Positions 8,571-18,982 of a stretch of 64,000 nt of DNA are shown one piece after another; position 1 is the first letter of the stretch, and each line of letters opens with the position of its first letter. The DNA lies in NCBI GenBank assembly GCA_036389315.1, contig DASVQF010000048.1:186001-250000 (forward strand), given 5' to 3'. Under the pieces are notes generated by a model. That model was not told the origin of the DNA. It worked only from the letters and a program-made list of their open reading frames with translations, and searched no databases. Origin of the DNA: DASQYE01 sp036389315 (GTDB taxonomy: Bacteria; Acidobacteriota; Blastocatellia; Pyrinomonadales; Pyrinomonadaceae). The position numbers and the translations under genes were made by a program.

Positions 8571-9114
8571 CTTTTGTGCTCCTTAAAGCTGGTGTGGAAA
8601 TGCACTGTGCTCGGGCGCACAGCACAAGGTTACGAGGGAGCTGATTCTGTACGGGGCGGGTTAAAGCGAGGCCGCGAGAGAATCAACCATCGAGTCTCAA
8701 AGCTGATCGAGAGAAAAGCAAAGCGTCAGCCGACTTTTGGAACTTAAAGCTTACCCGTGGAAAGGTTGAACATTCGGACAAGACGGCGAGGACTAAAAAT
8801 TTGCTCGCCGATCAACAATCATGTCCAGACTCTTTAAAAGAGAGTCCGGGTGGAGAATGAACTGACCATACCGGGGAAGGCTTCGCCCCGGCGAGGGGGA
8901 TAAAGGCAAGGACAGGTATAGAGTGCTCGTGTGTAAGTGCTTTTATCCCTGAAGTATTGTGATTGACAAATTCCCAGCAGGCGAGACTTGACCAAAAGCG
9001 GCAAGACTCAGAACCGATACCGCGAAAAGCCCCGACACAATATCCGCATTTTCGCCATAAGTCAAACCAGGAAAAGCAGTCAGGGGCGGCTGCAAGAAAT
9101 TTTGCTATTCCGCT
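8571..9114. other. Non-coding stretch between subtilase and carboxyltransferase genes
   Basis: No gene is supported in these 544 bases. Visible structures are a hairpin around GACTCTTT/AAAGAGAGTC (about 8825-8847) and a CCGGGG/CCCCGG hairpin (8871-8891). One or both may terminate the minus-strand operon ending at 9115. The protease promoter should lie in the lower part. Confidence 0.5.
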
Positions 9115-10686
<1,572 letters not shown>

Positions 10687-10742
10687 AGAAGGCTCTTTCC
10701 AATCAGTCCAAAAAAATGTCTCGGGGCTCAAAAGTATTCTAA

Positions 10743-11576
10743 TCATGCGACCATGCGACGGCGCAAGCTCCTCAGGGCCCACTCGCAGCAGGCCGTGGCC
10801 CAGATGAGGAGGTAGAGGGCTTCCAAGAGGTGGCGCGCGAGAAAGCGGCCGGTCAGAAAAGCGCGGGTCAGGTCGATGGCGCTCGTGAGCGGGATGGCCC
10901 AAGCGAGGTAGCGAAGCGGCGCGGGCAGGACTTCGAGGGGGAACCAAGCGCCGCAGAGAAAGATCGAAGAGAAGAAGACGGCCAGGTAGACGTTAAAAGA
11001 GTCTATGTCATGCGTGTGGGCCGTCACGCCCAGGGAGAGCGCGGCGATCCACAGGCTGCCGACGGTGAGAGGCAAGGGGACTAGGGCGGCGAAGGGGGAA
11101 GTGGCCGCGCCGAACAGGGCCAGGATGACGAGAATGATGACGGAATCGAAGGAAGACTTGGTGACGGCCCACAGAATTTCGGCCCACGCGAGGGATTCCA
11201 CTTCGACCGGAGTCGCGAGGATGGAATCGTAAGTGGACTGGTAGACCATGCGGAAATAGGAGCCGTAAGTCGTCTCGAAGAGGGCGCGCATGATGACGGT
11301 AAAGGCGAGCAGACCGGCACCGACGAAAGAGAGATAGGGGATGCCCTCGACGCGCGAGAGGATGAGCGAGCCGACGCCCCAGCCGAAGGCGAAGATGGAG
11401 AAGACAGGCTCGATGAGCGGCGGCACGAGCAGGACTTTCCAGAGGCGCAGGTAGACTTCCAGATTGCGTTGCCAGACGACGAAAGCGTCGCGCCAGTTGA
11501 TGCGCGCGAGCGCCAGACGGTGCGGCGAGCGGTCTCTCGAAGTGGCTTGAAGTGGTTCGGCCGTCTCTGTGCTCAT
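10743..11576 (-). CDS. ABC-2 type exporter permease (NodJ-like)
   Basis: A 277-residue integral membrane protein with about six hydrophobic segments: VLLVPPLIEPVFSIFAFGWGV, a segment near FVGAGLLAF, SVIILVILALF, LPLTVGSLWIAALSLGV, the FNVYLAVFFSSIFLCGAWFPL region, and a C-terminal helix. The pattern WFPLEVLPAPLRYLAWAIPLT is typical of NodJ/DrrB-type permeases. It is the membrane partner of the ATPase at 12092-13078. The two are separated by a DUF402 gene, an unusual interposition. The substrate cannot be deduced. Confidence 0.88.
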   Translation of the reverse strand: MSTETAEPLQATSRDRSPHRLALARINWRDAFVVWQRNLEVYLRLWKVLLVPPLIEPVFSIFAFGWGVGSLILSRVEGIPYLSFVGAGLLAFTVIMRALFETTYGSYFRMVYQSTYDSILATPVEVESLAWAEILWAVTKSSFDSVIILVILALFGAATSPFAALVPLPLTVGSLWIAALSLGVTAHTHDIDSFNVYLAVFFSSIFLCGAWFPLEVLPAPLRYLAWAIPLTSAIDLTRAFLTGRFLARHLLEALYLLIWATACCEWALRSLRRRMVA

Positions 11577-11588
11577 GCCTAAAAAACT

Positions 11589-12095
11589 CTATTCCTCGTA
11601 ATCGAAAGGGAACTGCCGCGCAGAAACAAGCGCGACCAGCTCTCGGAGCGCGGCGTGCGCCCTTTCGCGCACCTCGGCAGGATAACGAAAGCGCTCGGAG
11701 TTGGCCTCGAACTCGTCCAGATCAACTATCCGGTAGGAGAGATCGGGCGCGACCAGAATGTCTATGTCCAGGTCAACGTAGCTCAGCACTCGACCGTCGA
11801 AGAGGGGCGGGACGTTGACGTTGCAGTAATAACTGTGCAACTCGCCCGTCGGCAAGTGAAAACGGAAGACGTTGTACCAGCGATCAAGCCAGTAATACTC
11901 GACGCTGATAGTGCCGGGCAGGATGCGGCCGAGCAGGTCGTGCTCGATCAGGCGGTCGAAGCGCGCGTCGAGGACGATCAATGAATCTTTGCGCGAGAGC
12001 AGGCGCGCGTGCCAACGCCTGTGCTCAAGCCCGTCATATTTACAGGCGCGGATGGTGATTTGGGGGGAAGCGTCCGTGGCGGCGTCGTCAGTCAT
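11589..12095 (-). CDS. DUF402 domain protein (FomD/Ntdp-like)
   Basis: A 168-residue protein matching the DUF402 fold: an N-terminal KYDGLEHRRWHARLL, then ISVEYYWLDRWYNVFRFHLPTGELHSYYCNV and the acidic DLDIDILVAPDLSYRIVDLDEFE. Characterised relatives include nucleoside di- and triphosphate phosphatases and FomD, which hydrolyses a CMP-linked intermediate. The clustered Asp/Glu residues would bind divalent metal. Its ATG overlaps the ABC ATPase stop by four bases (ATGA), so it is translated with the exporter. A link with the transported molecule is inference only. Confidence 0.82.
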   Translation of the reverse strand: MTDDAATDASPQITIRACKYDGLEHRRWHARLLSRKDSLIVLDARFDRLIEHDLLGRILPGTISVEYYWLDRWYNVFRFHLPTGELHSYYCNVNVPPLFDGRVLSYVDLDIDILVAPDLSYRIVDLDEFEANSERFRYPAEVRERAHAALRELVALVSARQFPFDYEE

Positions 12096-13078
12096 GCAGC
12101 GTCAGCTCCTTCCCCCTCTTCCGAGCCGTCCGAGATAAGCTGTAGAAAAACGTCTTCGAGGTTGGAGGGGCGTAAAGCCACGCGGCGGCCCTCGTAGCGC
12201 TTGAGGAGCGGCGTCAAAAGCTCGGGCGAGGCGGCGAAGTAGAAGTGCGCGCCGTTGCGCTCGACGGCGCTGACGTGCGCAGTAGCGGGCAGCAGCGGCG
12301 TCGCATCAACATCGCGGACTTCGAGGGCGTAGCGCGAGACGCGCGCGAGGATCAGCTCGCGCGGAGAGCCTTCGGCCAGAATGCGCCCGTGATCTATGAC
12401 GAGCAGCCGCTCGCAAAGCTTCTCGGCCTCCTCCATGTAGTGCGTCGAGAGCAGGATGGTCGTGCCGCTCAGGCGGCGCAGCTCTTCAAGGCGCTGCCAA
12501 ATCTCCTGCCTGACCTGCGGGTCGAGCCCGGTGGTCGGCTCGTCCAGTACCAGGAGGCGCGGCTCGTGCAGGAGGGCGCGCGCGATCATCAAGCGGCGCT
12601 TCATGCCGCCCGAAAGCTCCTCCACGCGGGCCTCTGCGCGGCGACTGAGACCAGTGAAAGCGAGCAGCTCTTGCGAACGCTTCAGGGCGAGGGGGCGCGG
12701 CATACGGTAGTACCTGGCATAGACCAGGAGGTTCTGCCGCACGTTCAAGTCCGGGTCGAGGTTGTTCTCCTGCGGGACGACGCCTATGAGCGAGCGGACT
12801 CGTCGGGGCTCAAGACGGGTGTCTATGCCCTCGACGAAAAGCTCTCCGGAAGTGGGCGGCGTGCGGCAGGCGATCATACGCATGGTCGTGGACTTGCCCG
12901 CGCCGTTCGGGCCCAGGAGGCCGAAGGTCTCGCCGCGACGCACGCTGAAGTCTATGTGCTGGACTGCATGGAGCTGGCCGTAGTGCTTAGAGAGCGAGCG
13001 CGCACAGACGACCTGCTCAAGCCCCTTCGACTCGTGTGCGGAGATTTGCGATTGCGTCTTCAAAAAAAAAGGTTCCAA
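12092..13078 (-). CDS. ABC transporter ATP-binding protein (NodI-like)
   Basis: A single ABC ATPase of about 328 residues. The Walker A is GPNGAGKST (about 56-64), the signature LSGGMKRR (155-162), the Walker B LLVLDEP (175-181) and the H-loop STHYMEEAE. It carries the extended C-terminal part common to drug/oligosaccharide exporter ATPases. It pairs with the permease two genes downstream. The start is uncertain: the frame opens with a TTG at 13078 without a clear ribosome site and runs through nine consecutive A/T bases (13062-13070), with another in-frame TTG right after that run. Confidence 0.9.
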   Translation of the reverse strand: MEPFFLKTQSQISAHESKGLEQVVCARSLSKHYGQLHAVQHIDFSVRRGETFGLLGPNGAGKSTTMRMIACRTPPTSGELFVEGIDTRLEPRRVRSLIGVVPQENNLDPDLNVRQNLLVYARYYRMPRPLALKRSQELLAFTGLSRRAEARVEELSGGMKRRLMIARALLHEPRLLVLDEPTTGLDPQVRQEIWQRLEELRRLSGTTILLSTHYMEEAEKLCERLLVIDHGRILAEGSPRELILARVSRYALEVRDVDATPLLPATAHVSAVERNGAHFYFAASPELLTPLLKRYEGRRVALRPSNLEDVFLQLISDGSEEGEGADAA

Positions 13079-13150
13079 GCGCCCGCGAGGGGGAAATTTT
13101 TAATCGCGAAATCACGAGTCGGCAGAGCAGGCTTCGGGCTCCCCAAGCCT

Positions 13151-13798
13151 TTAGCGCCCGCTCTTGCGCCAGTCGGCTAGGAACTGTTCCAGGCCGCGGT
13201 CTGTGAGCGGGTGCTTGATGAGTTGCTCGATGACTTTGAAAGGCATGGTGGCCACGTCTGCGCCGAGCCGTGCGGCTTCGATGACGTGCAAGGGGTGGCG
13301 CAGGGAGGCGGCCAAGACCTCAGTCTTCCACTCATAGTTGCGATAGATTTCGATGATCTCTGCGAGCAGCGAGAGGCCGTTATGGCCTATGTCGTCGAGG
13401 CGTCCGAGGAAAGGCGAGATATAGCCAGCCCCGGCTTTGGCCGCGAGAATGGCCTGCGCGGCGGAGAAGCAGAGCGTGACGTTGACCTTGATGCCTTCGT
13501 CAGTCAGGCGGCGCGTGGCCTTCAGGCCGTCGCGCGTGAGTGGACATTTGACGACGACGTTGGGAGCAATCTGCGCGTACTCGCGCCCTTCGCGCAGCAT
13601 CCCGTCCACGTCCAGGCTAGTGACCTCTGCCGAGACATCGCCACGGACAATCTCGCAGATGCTAGCTATGTGCTGCTTGAAATCGACCTGCCCTTCCTTG
13701 GCGACGAGCGAGGGGTTAGTGGTCACGCCGTCAACGAGTCCGAGCGCAGAGCCTTCGCGTATCTCATTCAGATTGGCCGTATCCAGAAAAAATTTCAT
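13151..13798 (-). CDS. tal: Transaldolase (short FSA/TalC type)
   Basis: A 215-residue TIM-barrel aldolase of the compact subfamily. It has MKFFLDTANL with the first Asp, GVTTNPSL, the Schiff-base lysine in VVVKCPLT (Lys84), VNVTLCFSAAQA, GAGYISPFLGRLDDIG, AASLRHP and GADVATMPFKVI. Members transfer dihydroxyacetone in the pentose phosphate pathway or cleave fructose-6-phosphate. The two activities cannot be separated by eye. ATG follows GGAGG with a 9-base spacer. It lies upstream of the ABC exporter genes in the same direction. Confidence 0.93.
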   Translation of the reverse strand: MKFFLDTANLNEIREGSALGLVDGVTTNPSLVAKEGQVDFKQHIASICEIVRGDVSAEVTSLDVDGMLREGREYAQIAPNVVVKCPLTRDGLKATRRLTDEGIKVNVTLCFSAAQAILAAKAGAGYISPFLGRLDDIGHNGLSLLAEIIEIYRNYEWKTEVLAASLRHPLHVIEAARLGADVATMPFKVIEQLIKHPLTDRGLEQFLADWRKSGR

Positions 13799-13888
13799 CT
13801 CGAAAAACCTCCATCAAGAAAAGGGAAAACAAAAGGGCTCAAGGAAAAGGGGCTCGGGGCCTACGGCCCGCATCTGGAAGCTGTTTCC

Positions 13889-14689
13889 TCAGGCCGGTTC
13901 GGAATCATTCGCGCACACCTTCACCGAGACCTCGTTGCGTAAAGTGCCTATGCCTTGGATCTCGACCTCGACGGTATCGCCGGCCTTCATCTGTGAGACT
14001 CCGGCGGGAGTGCCTGTGGCTATGAGGTCGCCCGGTTGTAAGGTCATGGCGTTGGAGATGTAGCGCAGCAGGAAGGGGACGCTGAAGGCCATCAGGGAAG
14101 TGCTGGCCTGTTGTTTGACCTGGCCGTTGAGGCGCGCAGTGACGAGCACATCCAGGGGGTTCAGCTCGGTCGAGATGAATGGGCCGACGGGGCAGAAGGT
14201 GTCGAAGGATTTGGCGCGCGTGAACTGCACGTCACTCCTTTGCAGGTCGCGCGCCGTGACATCGTTGACGCAGGTGTAGCCCAAGACGTAAGAGAGCGGG
14301 TCTTCGTGTTCGGGGATGCGGCAGGCCCGGCGTCCGATAACGACGCCAAGCTCGCCTTCCAGCTCGACCTGCGCGGACTCAGGGGGCAGTTGAATGGTCT
14401 CGCCCGAAGCGATGATGGCGGAGGGGGCCTTGAGGAAGAGCAGGGGCTCTGTGGGCATCTTGTTGCCGAGCTCTTCGGCGTGCTCGCGGTAGTTGCGCCC
14501 GACGCAGACGATCTTGGAGGGGGAGACGGGCGCGATGATGCGTACGGAGGAGAGCGGCAGCTTGTCCGTGCGCGCGCGCGTGCGGGAGCCGAAGGCGTCG
14601 GCGTCTATGAGCGGCTGCACATACTCGCCCTCAAGGATGCCGTAGTGCGGGGCGAAAAAATCTTGATGCTCGAAGCGACAGAGTTTCAT
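13889..14689 (-). CDS. Fumarylacetoacetate hydrolase (FAH) family protein
   Basis: A 266-residue FAH-family enzyme. The core starts at KIVCVGRNYREHAEELG. Metal ligands are in VELEGELGVVIG (two Glu) and in NDVTARDLQ (Asp), followed by AKSFDTFCPVGPFI and a late LQPGDLIATGTPAGV. Relatives hydrolyse acylpyruvates, isomerise or decarboxylate aromatic meta-cleavage products, or decarboxylate oxaloacetate, so the exact substrate is not assigned. The N-terminal 60 residues form the small lid domain seen in acylpyruvase-like members. It lies in the hslV-to-carboxyltransferase run of minus-strand genes. Confidence 0.9.
   Translation of the reverse strand: MKLCRFEHQDFFAPHYGILEGEYVQPLIDADAFGSRTRARTDKLPLSSVRIIAPVSPSKIVCVGRNYREHAEELGNKMPTEPLLFLKAPSAIIASGETIQLPPESAQVELEGELGVVIGRRACRIPEHEDPLSYVLGYTCVNDVTARDLQRSDVQFTRAKSFDTFCPVGPFISTELNPLDVLVTARLNGQVKQQASTSLMAFSVPFLLRYISNAMTLQPGDLIATGTPAGVSQMKAGDTVEVEIQGIGTLRNEVSVKVCANDSEPA
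14331..14340 (+). repeat. CGTCCGATAA copy 1, inside the FAH-family gene
   Basis: An exact 10-mer copy lies in the coding sequence (minus-strand codons for VIGR, a common protein motif). This copy may owe its presence to coding rather than to a repeat. Confidence 0.4.
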
Positions 14690-14699
14690 AACAAAGGTT

Positions 14700-15815
14700 T
14701 CAGGGGACGGTCTCGGAGACTGTCTCCGAAGGGGCGCTCTCGTTACCGGCAGTATCCGTGGCCGTCACGTAATAATAATACTTTCTCCCGGCCTCGACCG
14801 TTTCATCGACGAAAGTGGTGCGGGTCAGGAGCGCCTGGTTGAGCCTAGTCCACTGCCCTTTGGGCAGATTCGGATCGGTCGAACGATAGAGATTATAACC
14901 CGCGACATCGGGCTCAGGGTTAGCCGGGAAGAAGAGCGAGATGCGTCCGGTCGCCGCTGCCGGGCTGACGGCCGTCGGGGCGGACGGCGGATAGATGTCG
15001 CGCGGAGAGACGGCCACAGTGTTGGAGTTCAGGCTCTCGACCTGCGCGCCGCCTGTGCCTAAGGAGACGGAGCGCACGATGTAGCTATACTGCTCACCGA
15101 ACTTGAAATTCTTATCAACGTAGAGGGGCGCGGGGATGAGCGCGGCGTTCAAGGGAACCTGGCCCGGCTCCGTCTGCGAAGCTGAGACGCGATAGATATT
15201 GTAGCCGAGGAGGTTGACGGGCGTGGAGCCGTCAATGTTGGTCTTGGGCGGCTGCCAGCGAATGGTGATGGCGCTTTCGGTCTCTTCGGCCGGAGCGATC
15301 AGGGTTGGCGGCAGGGCTATGACGGCCGCCGGCTCGATCAGGAGGAAGTTGGAGAAGGAGGCGCGCTGGCCAGAAGCGTTGACGTAGCGCAGGGCGTAGC
15401 GCAGGCGCGTCGGCTGGCCGGCCAGCTCAAGCGTGTCTATGTAAGCGATGGTTCCGTCTACGGGCTCAACCTTCAAAAGGTCTACGGAGCCGATGAGGGT
15501 GGAGCGAGAGGCGAACTCCTCTTCGGTCAGGGCGAGGGGGGCGTCAGGGGTTTCGGCCAGGCGATAGATGTCTATGCGGCTGATGTTCTGGAGGCTGCCC
15601 GCAGCAGCGTTGCGCAGGGGGGCTGGCCAACTGAGGATGACCTGGTTGCCGCGCTGCACGCCTGAGAGCAGCTCTGTGCGTTGCGGGACGCGCTCGACGG
15701 GCGGCTGCGGGGGGCGACGCTTGCCGCAGGCGAGCGTGAAAGAAAATAAGCAAAAGGTGAAAAAAAGAAGGAGCCTTTTGAGATTTCCCAGCCCCCTTTT
15801 TCTAGTCTCCTTCAT
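14700..15815 (-). CDS. Fibronectin type III repeat lipoprotein
   Basis: A 371-residue exported protein. The N-terminus has a basic start, a hydrophobic stretch (LLLFFTFCLFSFTLAC) and a lipobox Cys (TLAC), so it is probably lipid-anchored. After a Pro-rich linker there are about three FN3-like beta domains (about 45-155, 160-265 and 270-371). The last two show the hallmark GYNIYR/GYNLYR and YYYYVTATDTAGNES. No enzymatic motif is seen; a surface scaffold or binding role is likely. Its ATG overlaps the hslU stop by four bases (ATGA), so it is translationally coupled to hslU. Confidence 0.85.
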   Translation of the reverse strand: MKETRKRGLGNLKRLLLFFTFCLFSFTLACGKRRPPQPPVERVPQRTELLSGVQRGNQVILSWPAPLRNAAAGSLQNISRIDIYRLAETPDAPLALTEEEFASRSTLIGSVDLLKVEPVDGTIAYIDTLELAGQPTRLRYALRYVNASGQRASFSNFLLIEPAAVIALPPTLIAPAEETESAITIRWQPPKTNIDGSTPVNLLGYNIYRVSASQTEPGQVPLNAALIPAPLYVDKNFKFGEQYSYIVRSVSLGTGGAQVESLNSNTVAVSPRDIYPPSAPTAVSPAAATGRISLFFPANPEPDVAGYNLYRSTDPNLPKGQWTRLNQALLTRTTFVDETVEAGRKYYYYVTATDTAGNESAPSETVSETVP

Positions 15816-17260
15816 AAGATGTATCGGCTGAGGTCTTGATCTTTGACCGTATCGGCGAGCATGCGGTTGACGTAAGCGGAGTCTATGCGCTGCTTCTTGG
15901 GCTCCAGGTCTGGCCCCTCAAAGCTGATCTCGTCGAGCAGTTTTTCCATGATCGTGTGCAGGCGACGGGCCCCTATGTCTTCTGTCTGCTGGTTGACCTG
16001 GGCGGCGAAGTTGGCTATGGCATCAATGCAATCCTCTGTGAATTCCAGCTCGACGCCTTCGGTCTCCATGAGGGCGCAGTACTGCTTGATGAGGGCGTTC
16101 TTGGGCTCGGTCAGGATGCGCTTGAAATCCTCTACGGTCAAGGATTCCAACTCGACGCGAATGGGGAAGCGGCCCTGTAGTTCGGGGATCAGGTCTGAAG
16201 GCTTGGAGACGTGAAAAGCGCCGGCGGCGATAAAGAGTATGTGATCGGTTCTGACCATGCCGTAGCGCGTGTTGACTGTGGTGCCTTCGACAATGGGAAG
16301 GATGTCGCGCTGGACGCCTTCGCGGGAAACGTCCGGGCCTGCGCCGGACTCACGGCCGGCGATCTTGTCCAGCTCGTCCAGGAAGATGATGCCGGAGGAC
16401 TCGACGCGCTCAAGGGCCGCGCGGGCGACCGTATCCATGTCTATGAGGCGCTCCTCCTCTTCCTGCATGAGGTATTCCATGGCCTCGTCGACGCGCATCT
16501 TGCGTCGCTTGGTGCGCCCCTGGAAGAGGTTGCCGAGCATGTCTTTCATGTTGATGCCCATCTCTTCTATGCCCTGGGGCCCGGCAAGCTCTATGGTGGG
16601 AAAGCTTTTTTCTCTGACCTCTATCTCGACGAGGCGGTTCTCAAGCTTTCCGGCCCGGAGGCGAGCGCGCAGCTTTTCGCGCGTGCGCTGGAAATTATCG
16701 TCGCGCGCCGAAGCGTTAGCGTCGGTCGCAAAGTTATCCGCCGCTTGGGTGGTGGCGTCGGCCTCGTCGAAATCGAAGTAGCCGGAGGCGAAGGAGGATT
16801 TGGGGGGCGGCAGCAGGAGGTCAAGGATGCGCTCTTCGACATTGAGCTCGGCCTGATCGGCTATCTCGTCGCTCTTCTCGGCGCGCGTCATCTCGACGGC
16901 GATCTCGGTGAGGTCGCGGATCATGGATTCAACGTCGCGGCCGACGTATCCGACCTCTGTGAATTTGGAAGCCTCGACCTTGAGGAAAGGGGAGCTGGAC
17001 ATGCGGGCCAGGCGGCGCGCGATCTCAGTCTTGCCGACGCCTGTGGAGCCGATCATGATGATGTTTTTGGGCATCACGTCTGAGGCCATCTCGGGCGGGA
17101 GTTTCTGGCGGCGGACGCGATTGCGGAGCGCGATGGCGACGGCGCGCTTGGCCGCGCGCTGGCCGACGACGTGCTTGTCGAGTTCGGCGACGATCTGGCG
17201 CGGGGTCATCTCGTCGAGGCCCGGCGTATCGTCCACTTCACCTGAGAGATAGATAACCAT
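15812..17260 (-). CDS. hslU: HslU, ATPase subunit of the HslUV protease
   Basis: A 482-residue AAA+ unfoldase that feeds substrates into HslV. The N-terminus has TPRQIVAELDKHVVGQ, the Walker A is GSTGVGKT (71-78) and the Walker B FLDELDKIA. The variable I-domain lies between, with a charged stretch. The arginine-finger region follows and the C-terminus is DLSRYIL, the tail that docks in HslV. The start at 17260 (MVIYLSG) matches family N-termini; an in-frame TTG at 17314 would add 18 unconserved residues. It is preceded by hslV and followed by an overlapping lipoprotein gene. Confidence 0.96.
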   Translation of the reverse strand: MVIYLSGEVDDTPGLDEMTPRQIVAELDKHVVGQRAAKRAVAIALRNRVRRQKLPPEMASDVMPKNIIMIGSTGVGKTEIARRLARMSSSPFLKVEASKFTEVGYVGRDVESMIRDLTEIAVEMTRAEKSDEIADQAELNVEERILDLLLPPPKSSFASGYFDFDEADATTQAADNFATDANASARDDNFQRTREKLRARLRAGKLENRLVEIEVREKSFPTIELAGPQGIEEMGINMKDMLGNLFQGRTKRRKMRVDEAMEYLMQEEEERLIDMDTVARAALERVESSGIIFLDELDKIAGRESGAGPDVSREGVQRDILPIVEGTTVNTRYGMVRTDHILFIAAGAFHVSKPSDLIPELQGRFPIRVELESLTVEDFKRILTEPKNALIKQYCALMETEGVELEFTEDCIDAIANFAAQVNQQTEDIGARRLHTIMEKLLDEISFEGPDLEPKKQRIDSAYVNRMLADTVKDQDLSRYIL

Positions 17261-17348
17261 ATGTTTAGCGACAAGCGACAAGCCGGGGGCGGCGAGCAGG
17301 TCTGAAGCTTTCAAATCTTGTCACAAAGTCACTCCTCACAAGCTGCTC

Positions 17349-17891
17349 TTAGAGTTCCTCGACGATGATGTTGGTATTGGTATAGATGCAAATCTCGCCG
17401 GCGATGCGCATGGCCTCGCGCGCAATGTCTGCGGCCGAGAGCTGTGTGTGCAGGAGCATGGCGCGGGCGGCGGCGAGGGCATAGGAGCCGCCCGAGCCGA
17501 TGGCCAGCACGCCGTCATCGGGCGCAATGACATCGCCGTTGCCGGAGAGCAGAAAAGAGTGCTTCTCGTCGGCGACGACGAGGAGGGCTTCGAGGTGGCG
17601 CAGGATTTTATCTGTGCGCCACTCTTTGCTAAGCTCTATGGCGGCGCGCTCAAGGTTGCCGTGGTACTGTTCGAGCTTGCCCTCGAAGCGCGTCAGGAGA
17701 GAGAAGGCGTCACCCGTGGCACCGGCAAAGCCTGCCAGGATGCGATCATTATAGAGACGGCGCACCTTGCGCGCGCCGGTCTTCATGACGGTCTCGCCGA
17801 GAGTGACCTGCCCGTCGCCTGCGAGGGCCACCCGGCCGTCGCGGCGCACGAGCAGCACAGTGGTGCTGCGTATTTTTCTTTCTTCGCTCAT
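17349..17891 (-). CDS. hslV: HslV, peptidase subunit of the HslUV protease
   Basis: A 180-residue N-terminal threonine hydrolase. After a nine-residue propeptide (MSEERKIRS) comes TTVLLVRRDG, where the first Thr (Thr10) becomes the nucleophile. Also present are ALAGDGQVTLG, GFAGATGDAFSLL, LEALLVVAD and GSGGSYALAAARA. The start is the ATG at 17891; the much longer open frame upstream has no homologous content. A good sigma-70-like promoter lies 25 bases upstream. It forms an operon with hslU, 88 bases downstream. Confidence 0.96.
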   Translation of the reverse strand: MSEERKIRSTTVLLVRRDGRVALAGDGQVTLGETVMKTGARKVRRLYNDRILAGFAGATGDAFSLLTRFEGKLEQYHGNLERAAIELSKEWRTDKILRHLEALLVVADEKHSFLLSGNGDVIAPDDGVLAIGSGGSYALAAARAMLLHTQLSAADIAREAMRIAGEICIYTNTNIIVEEL

Positions 17892-17915
17892 AAAAGTGGC
17901 TGCTGCGCGAAGAGC

Positions 17916-17945
17916 ACTATAGGAATTAGCATAAAGGGAAGTCAA
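17916..17945 (-). promoter_or_regulatory. Sigma-70-type promoter of hslVU
   Basis: Read on the minus strand, the -35 hexamer TTGACT (17945-17940) and the -10 hexamer TATAGT (17921-17916) are separated by 18 bases. Each differs from consensus by one base. The inferred transcript would begin about 17 bases before the hslV ATG. Confidence 0.62.
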
Positions 17946-18131
17946 GCTTGGAGGCAGACGGGAAAAGCTTTGACAGGGGAGGAGCTGTGGTCTGGTCTGA
18001 GAGGAAGCCTGTTGGATGAGCGGGTGAGGGGGCGGGCTGGAGATTTTTGCTATATGATGTAGCGGAGCCTCGGACGGGCTTGCGGGGGCGTGCGACCAGG
18101 TATTGGAGGGAGGCTTTTGAGAGGTAAAGGG

Positions 18132-18920
18132 ATGCTTTGTGAGCGACCGCGCATAGGCTTGACGATGCGTATAGAGATGGAGCGGGAACGCTTTTACCTG
18201 GGCAGAGATTACTGCGAGGCAGTGGAAGCGGCGGGCGGCATTCCAGTCCACCTGGGCCTGATTCCGAAGGCTGAGTATATAGAGGCGGCCCTTGCGGGGC
18301 TGGACGGCATCCTTTTGCCGGGCAGTGATTCGGACGTAGACCCTGCGCGCTACGGGCGCGAGCCGCACAGAGGCTTAGGGGTGGTGCAGCCGCTCAAGGA
18401 CGCTACGGACGCGCTGGTCTTAGCGGCGGCGGAGCGGCGAGGGATGCCGCTGTTGGCGATCTGTTTCGGGATGCAGATACTAAACGTCGTGCGTGGCGGG
18501 ACGCTCATACAGGACATAGATGCGCAGATGCCTGAAGCGATCAAGCACGAGCAGGGAGCGCCGCGCGAGCGCCGCTCGCACAGGGTCAGGCTGCAAGGGG
18601 GGAGTCTCCTGGAAAAGCTGGCCGGGGAGTCGGCTATGATGGTTAACAGCCATCATCACCAGGCGATTGAGACGGTCGGGCGAGACCTGACGGCGACGGC
18701 CTGGACGGCCGACGGGCTGGTCGAAGCGCTGGAGGAGGCCAGAGGCGGCCGCTTCACTCTGGCAGTGCAGTGGCATCCGGAGATGGGTTGGCGCGAGGAT
18801 CAGTTTTCGAGAAAGATTTTCGAGCGGTTCGTAGAGGCAGCGCGGGAGTTCAAAGCCTGCGAGAGAGAGCTCAAGGGGCTGGTGGCCGGGGAAGAGACGG
18901 GTCGCCCGAGCGTCCGATAA
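18132..18920 (+). CDS. Gamma-glutamyl-GABA hydrolase-like class I amidotransferase (peptidase C26)
   Basis: A 262-residue PuuD/C26-type glutamine amidotransferase fold. It starts PRIGLTMR, then has GILLPGSDSDVDPARYG, the nucleophile Cys in LLAICFGMQILNV, a VNSHHHQAIE segment, and the catalytic His-Glu in VQWHPEM. Characterised relatives hydrolyse gamma-glutamyl bonds (GABA, folates); the substrate here is unknown. ATG at 18132 follows GAGGTAAAGGG; an in-frame GTG at 18090 is less likely. It precedes a NamZ-like muramidase, which suggests cell-wall or peptide recycling. The gene ends within one copy of the CGTCCGATAA repeat. Confidence 0.88.
   Translation: MLCERPRIGLTMRIEMERERFYLGRDYCEAVEAAGGIPVHLGLIPKAEYIEAALAGLDGILLPGSDSDVDPARYGREPHRGLGVVQPLKDATDALVLAAAERRGMPLLAICFGMQILNVVRGGTLIQDIDAQMPEAIKHEQGAPRERRSHRVRLQGGSLLEKLAGESAMMVNSHHHQAIETVGRDLTATAWTADGLVEALEEARGGRFTLAVQWHPEMGWREDQFSRKIFERFVEAAREFKACERELKGLVAGEETGRPSVR
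18911..18920 (+). repeat. CGTCCGATAA repeat copy 2
   Basis: An exact copy of the dispersed 10-mer that forms the last codons and TAA stop of the C26 gene. It is followed by AGCCCCGGC, matching the copy near 21012 except for one base. Confidence 0.6.
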
Positions 18921-18982
18921 AGCCCCGGCAGGGGGAGCTGTTTCCAATAAAAAGCCTATAGACTGTGGGGGGATGAGGGATA

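Noticed and set aside
12245..13180. Plus-strand frame of 311 codons
   Set aside because: Antisense to the ABC ATPase; no recognisable domain.
16211..17083. Plus-strand frame of 290 codons
   Set aside because: Antisense to hslU, which is well supported; no family motif.
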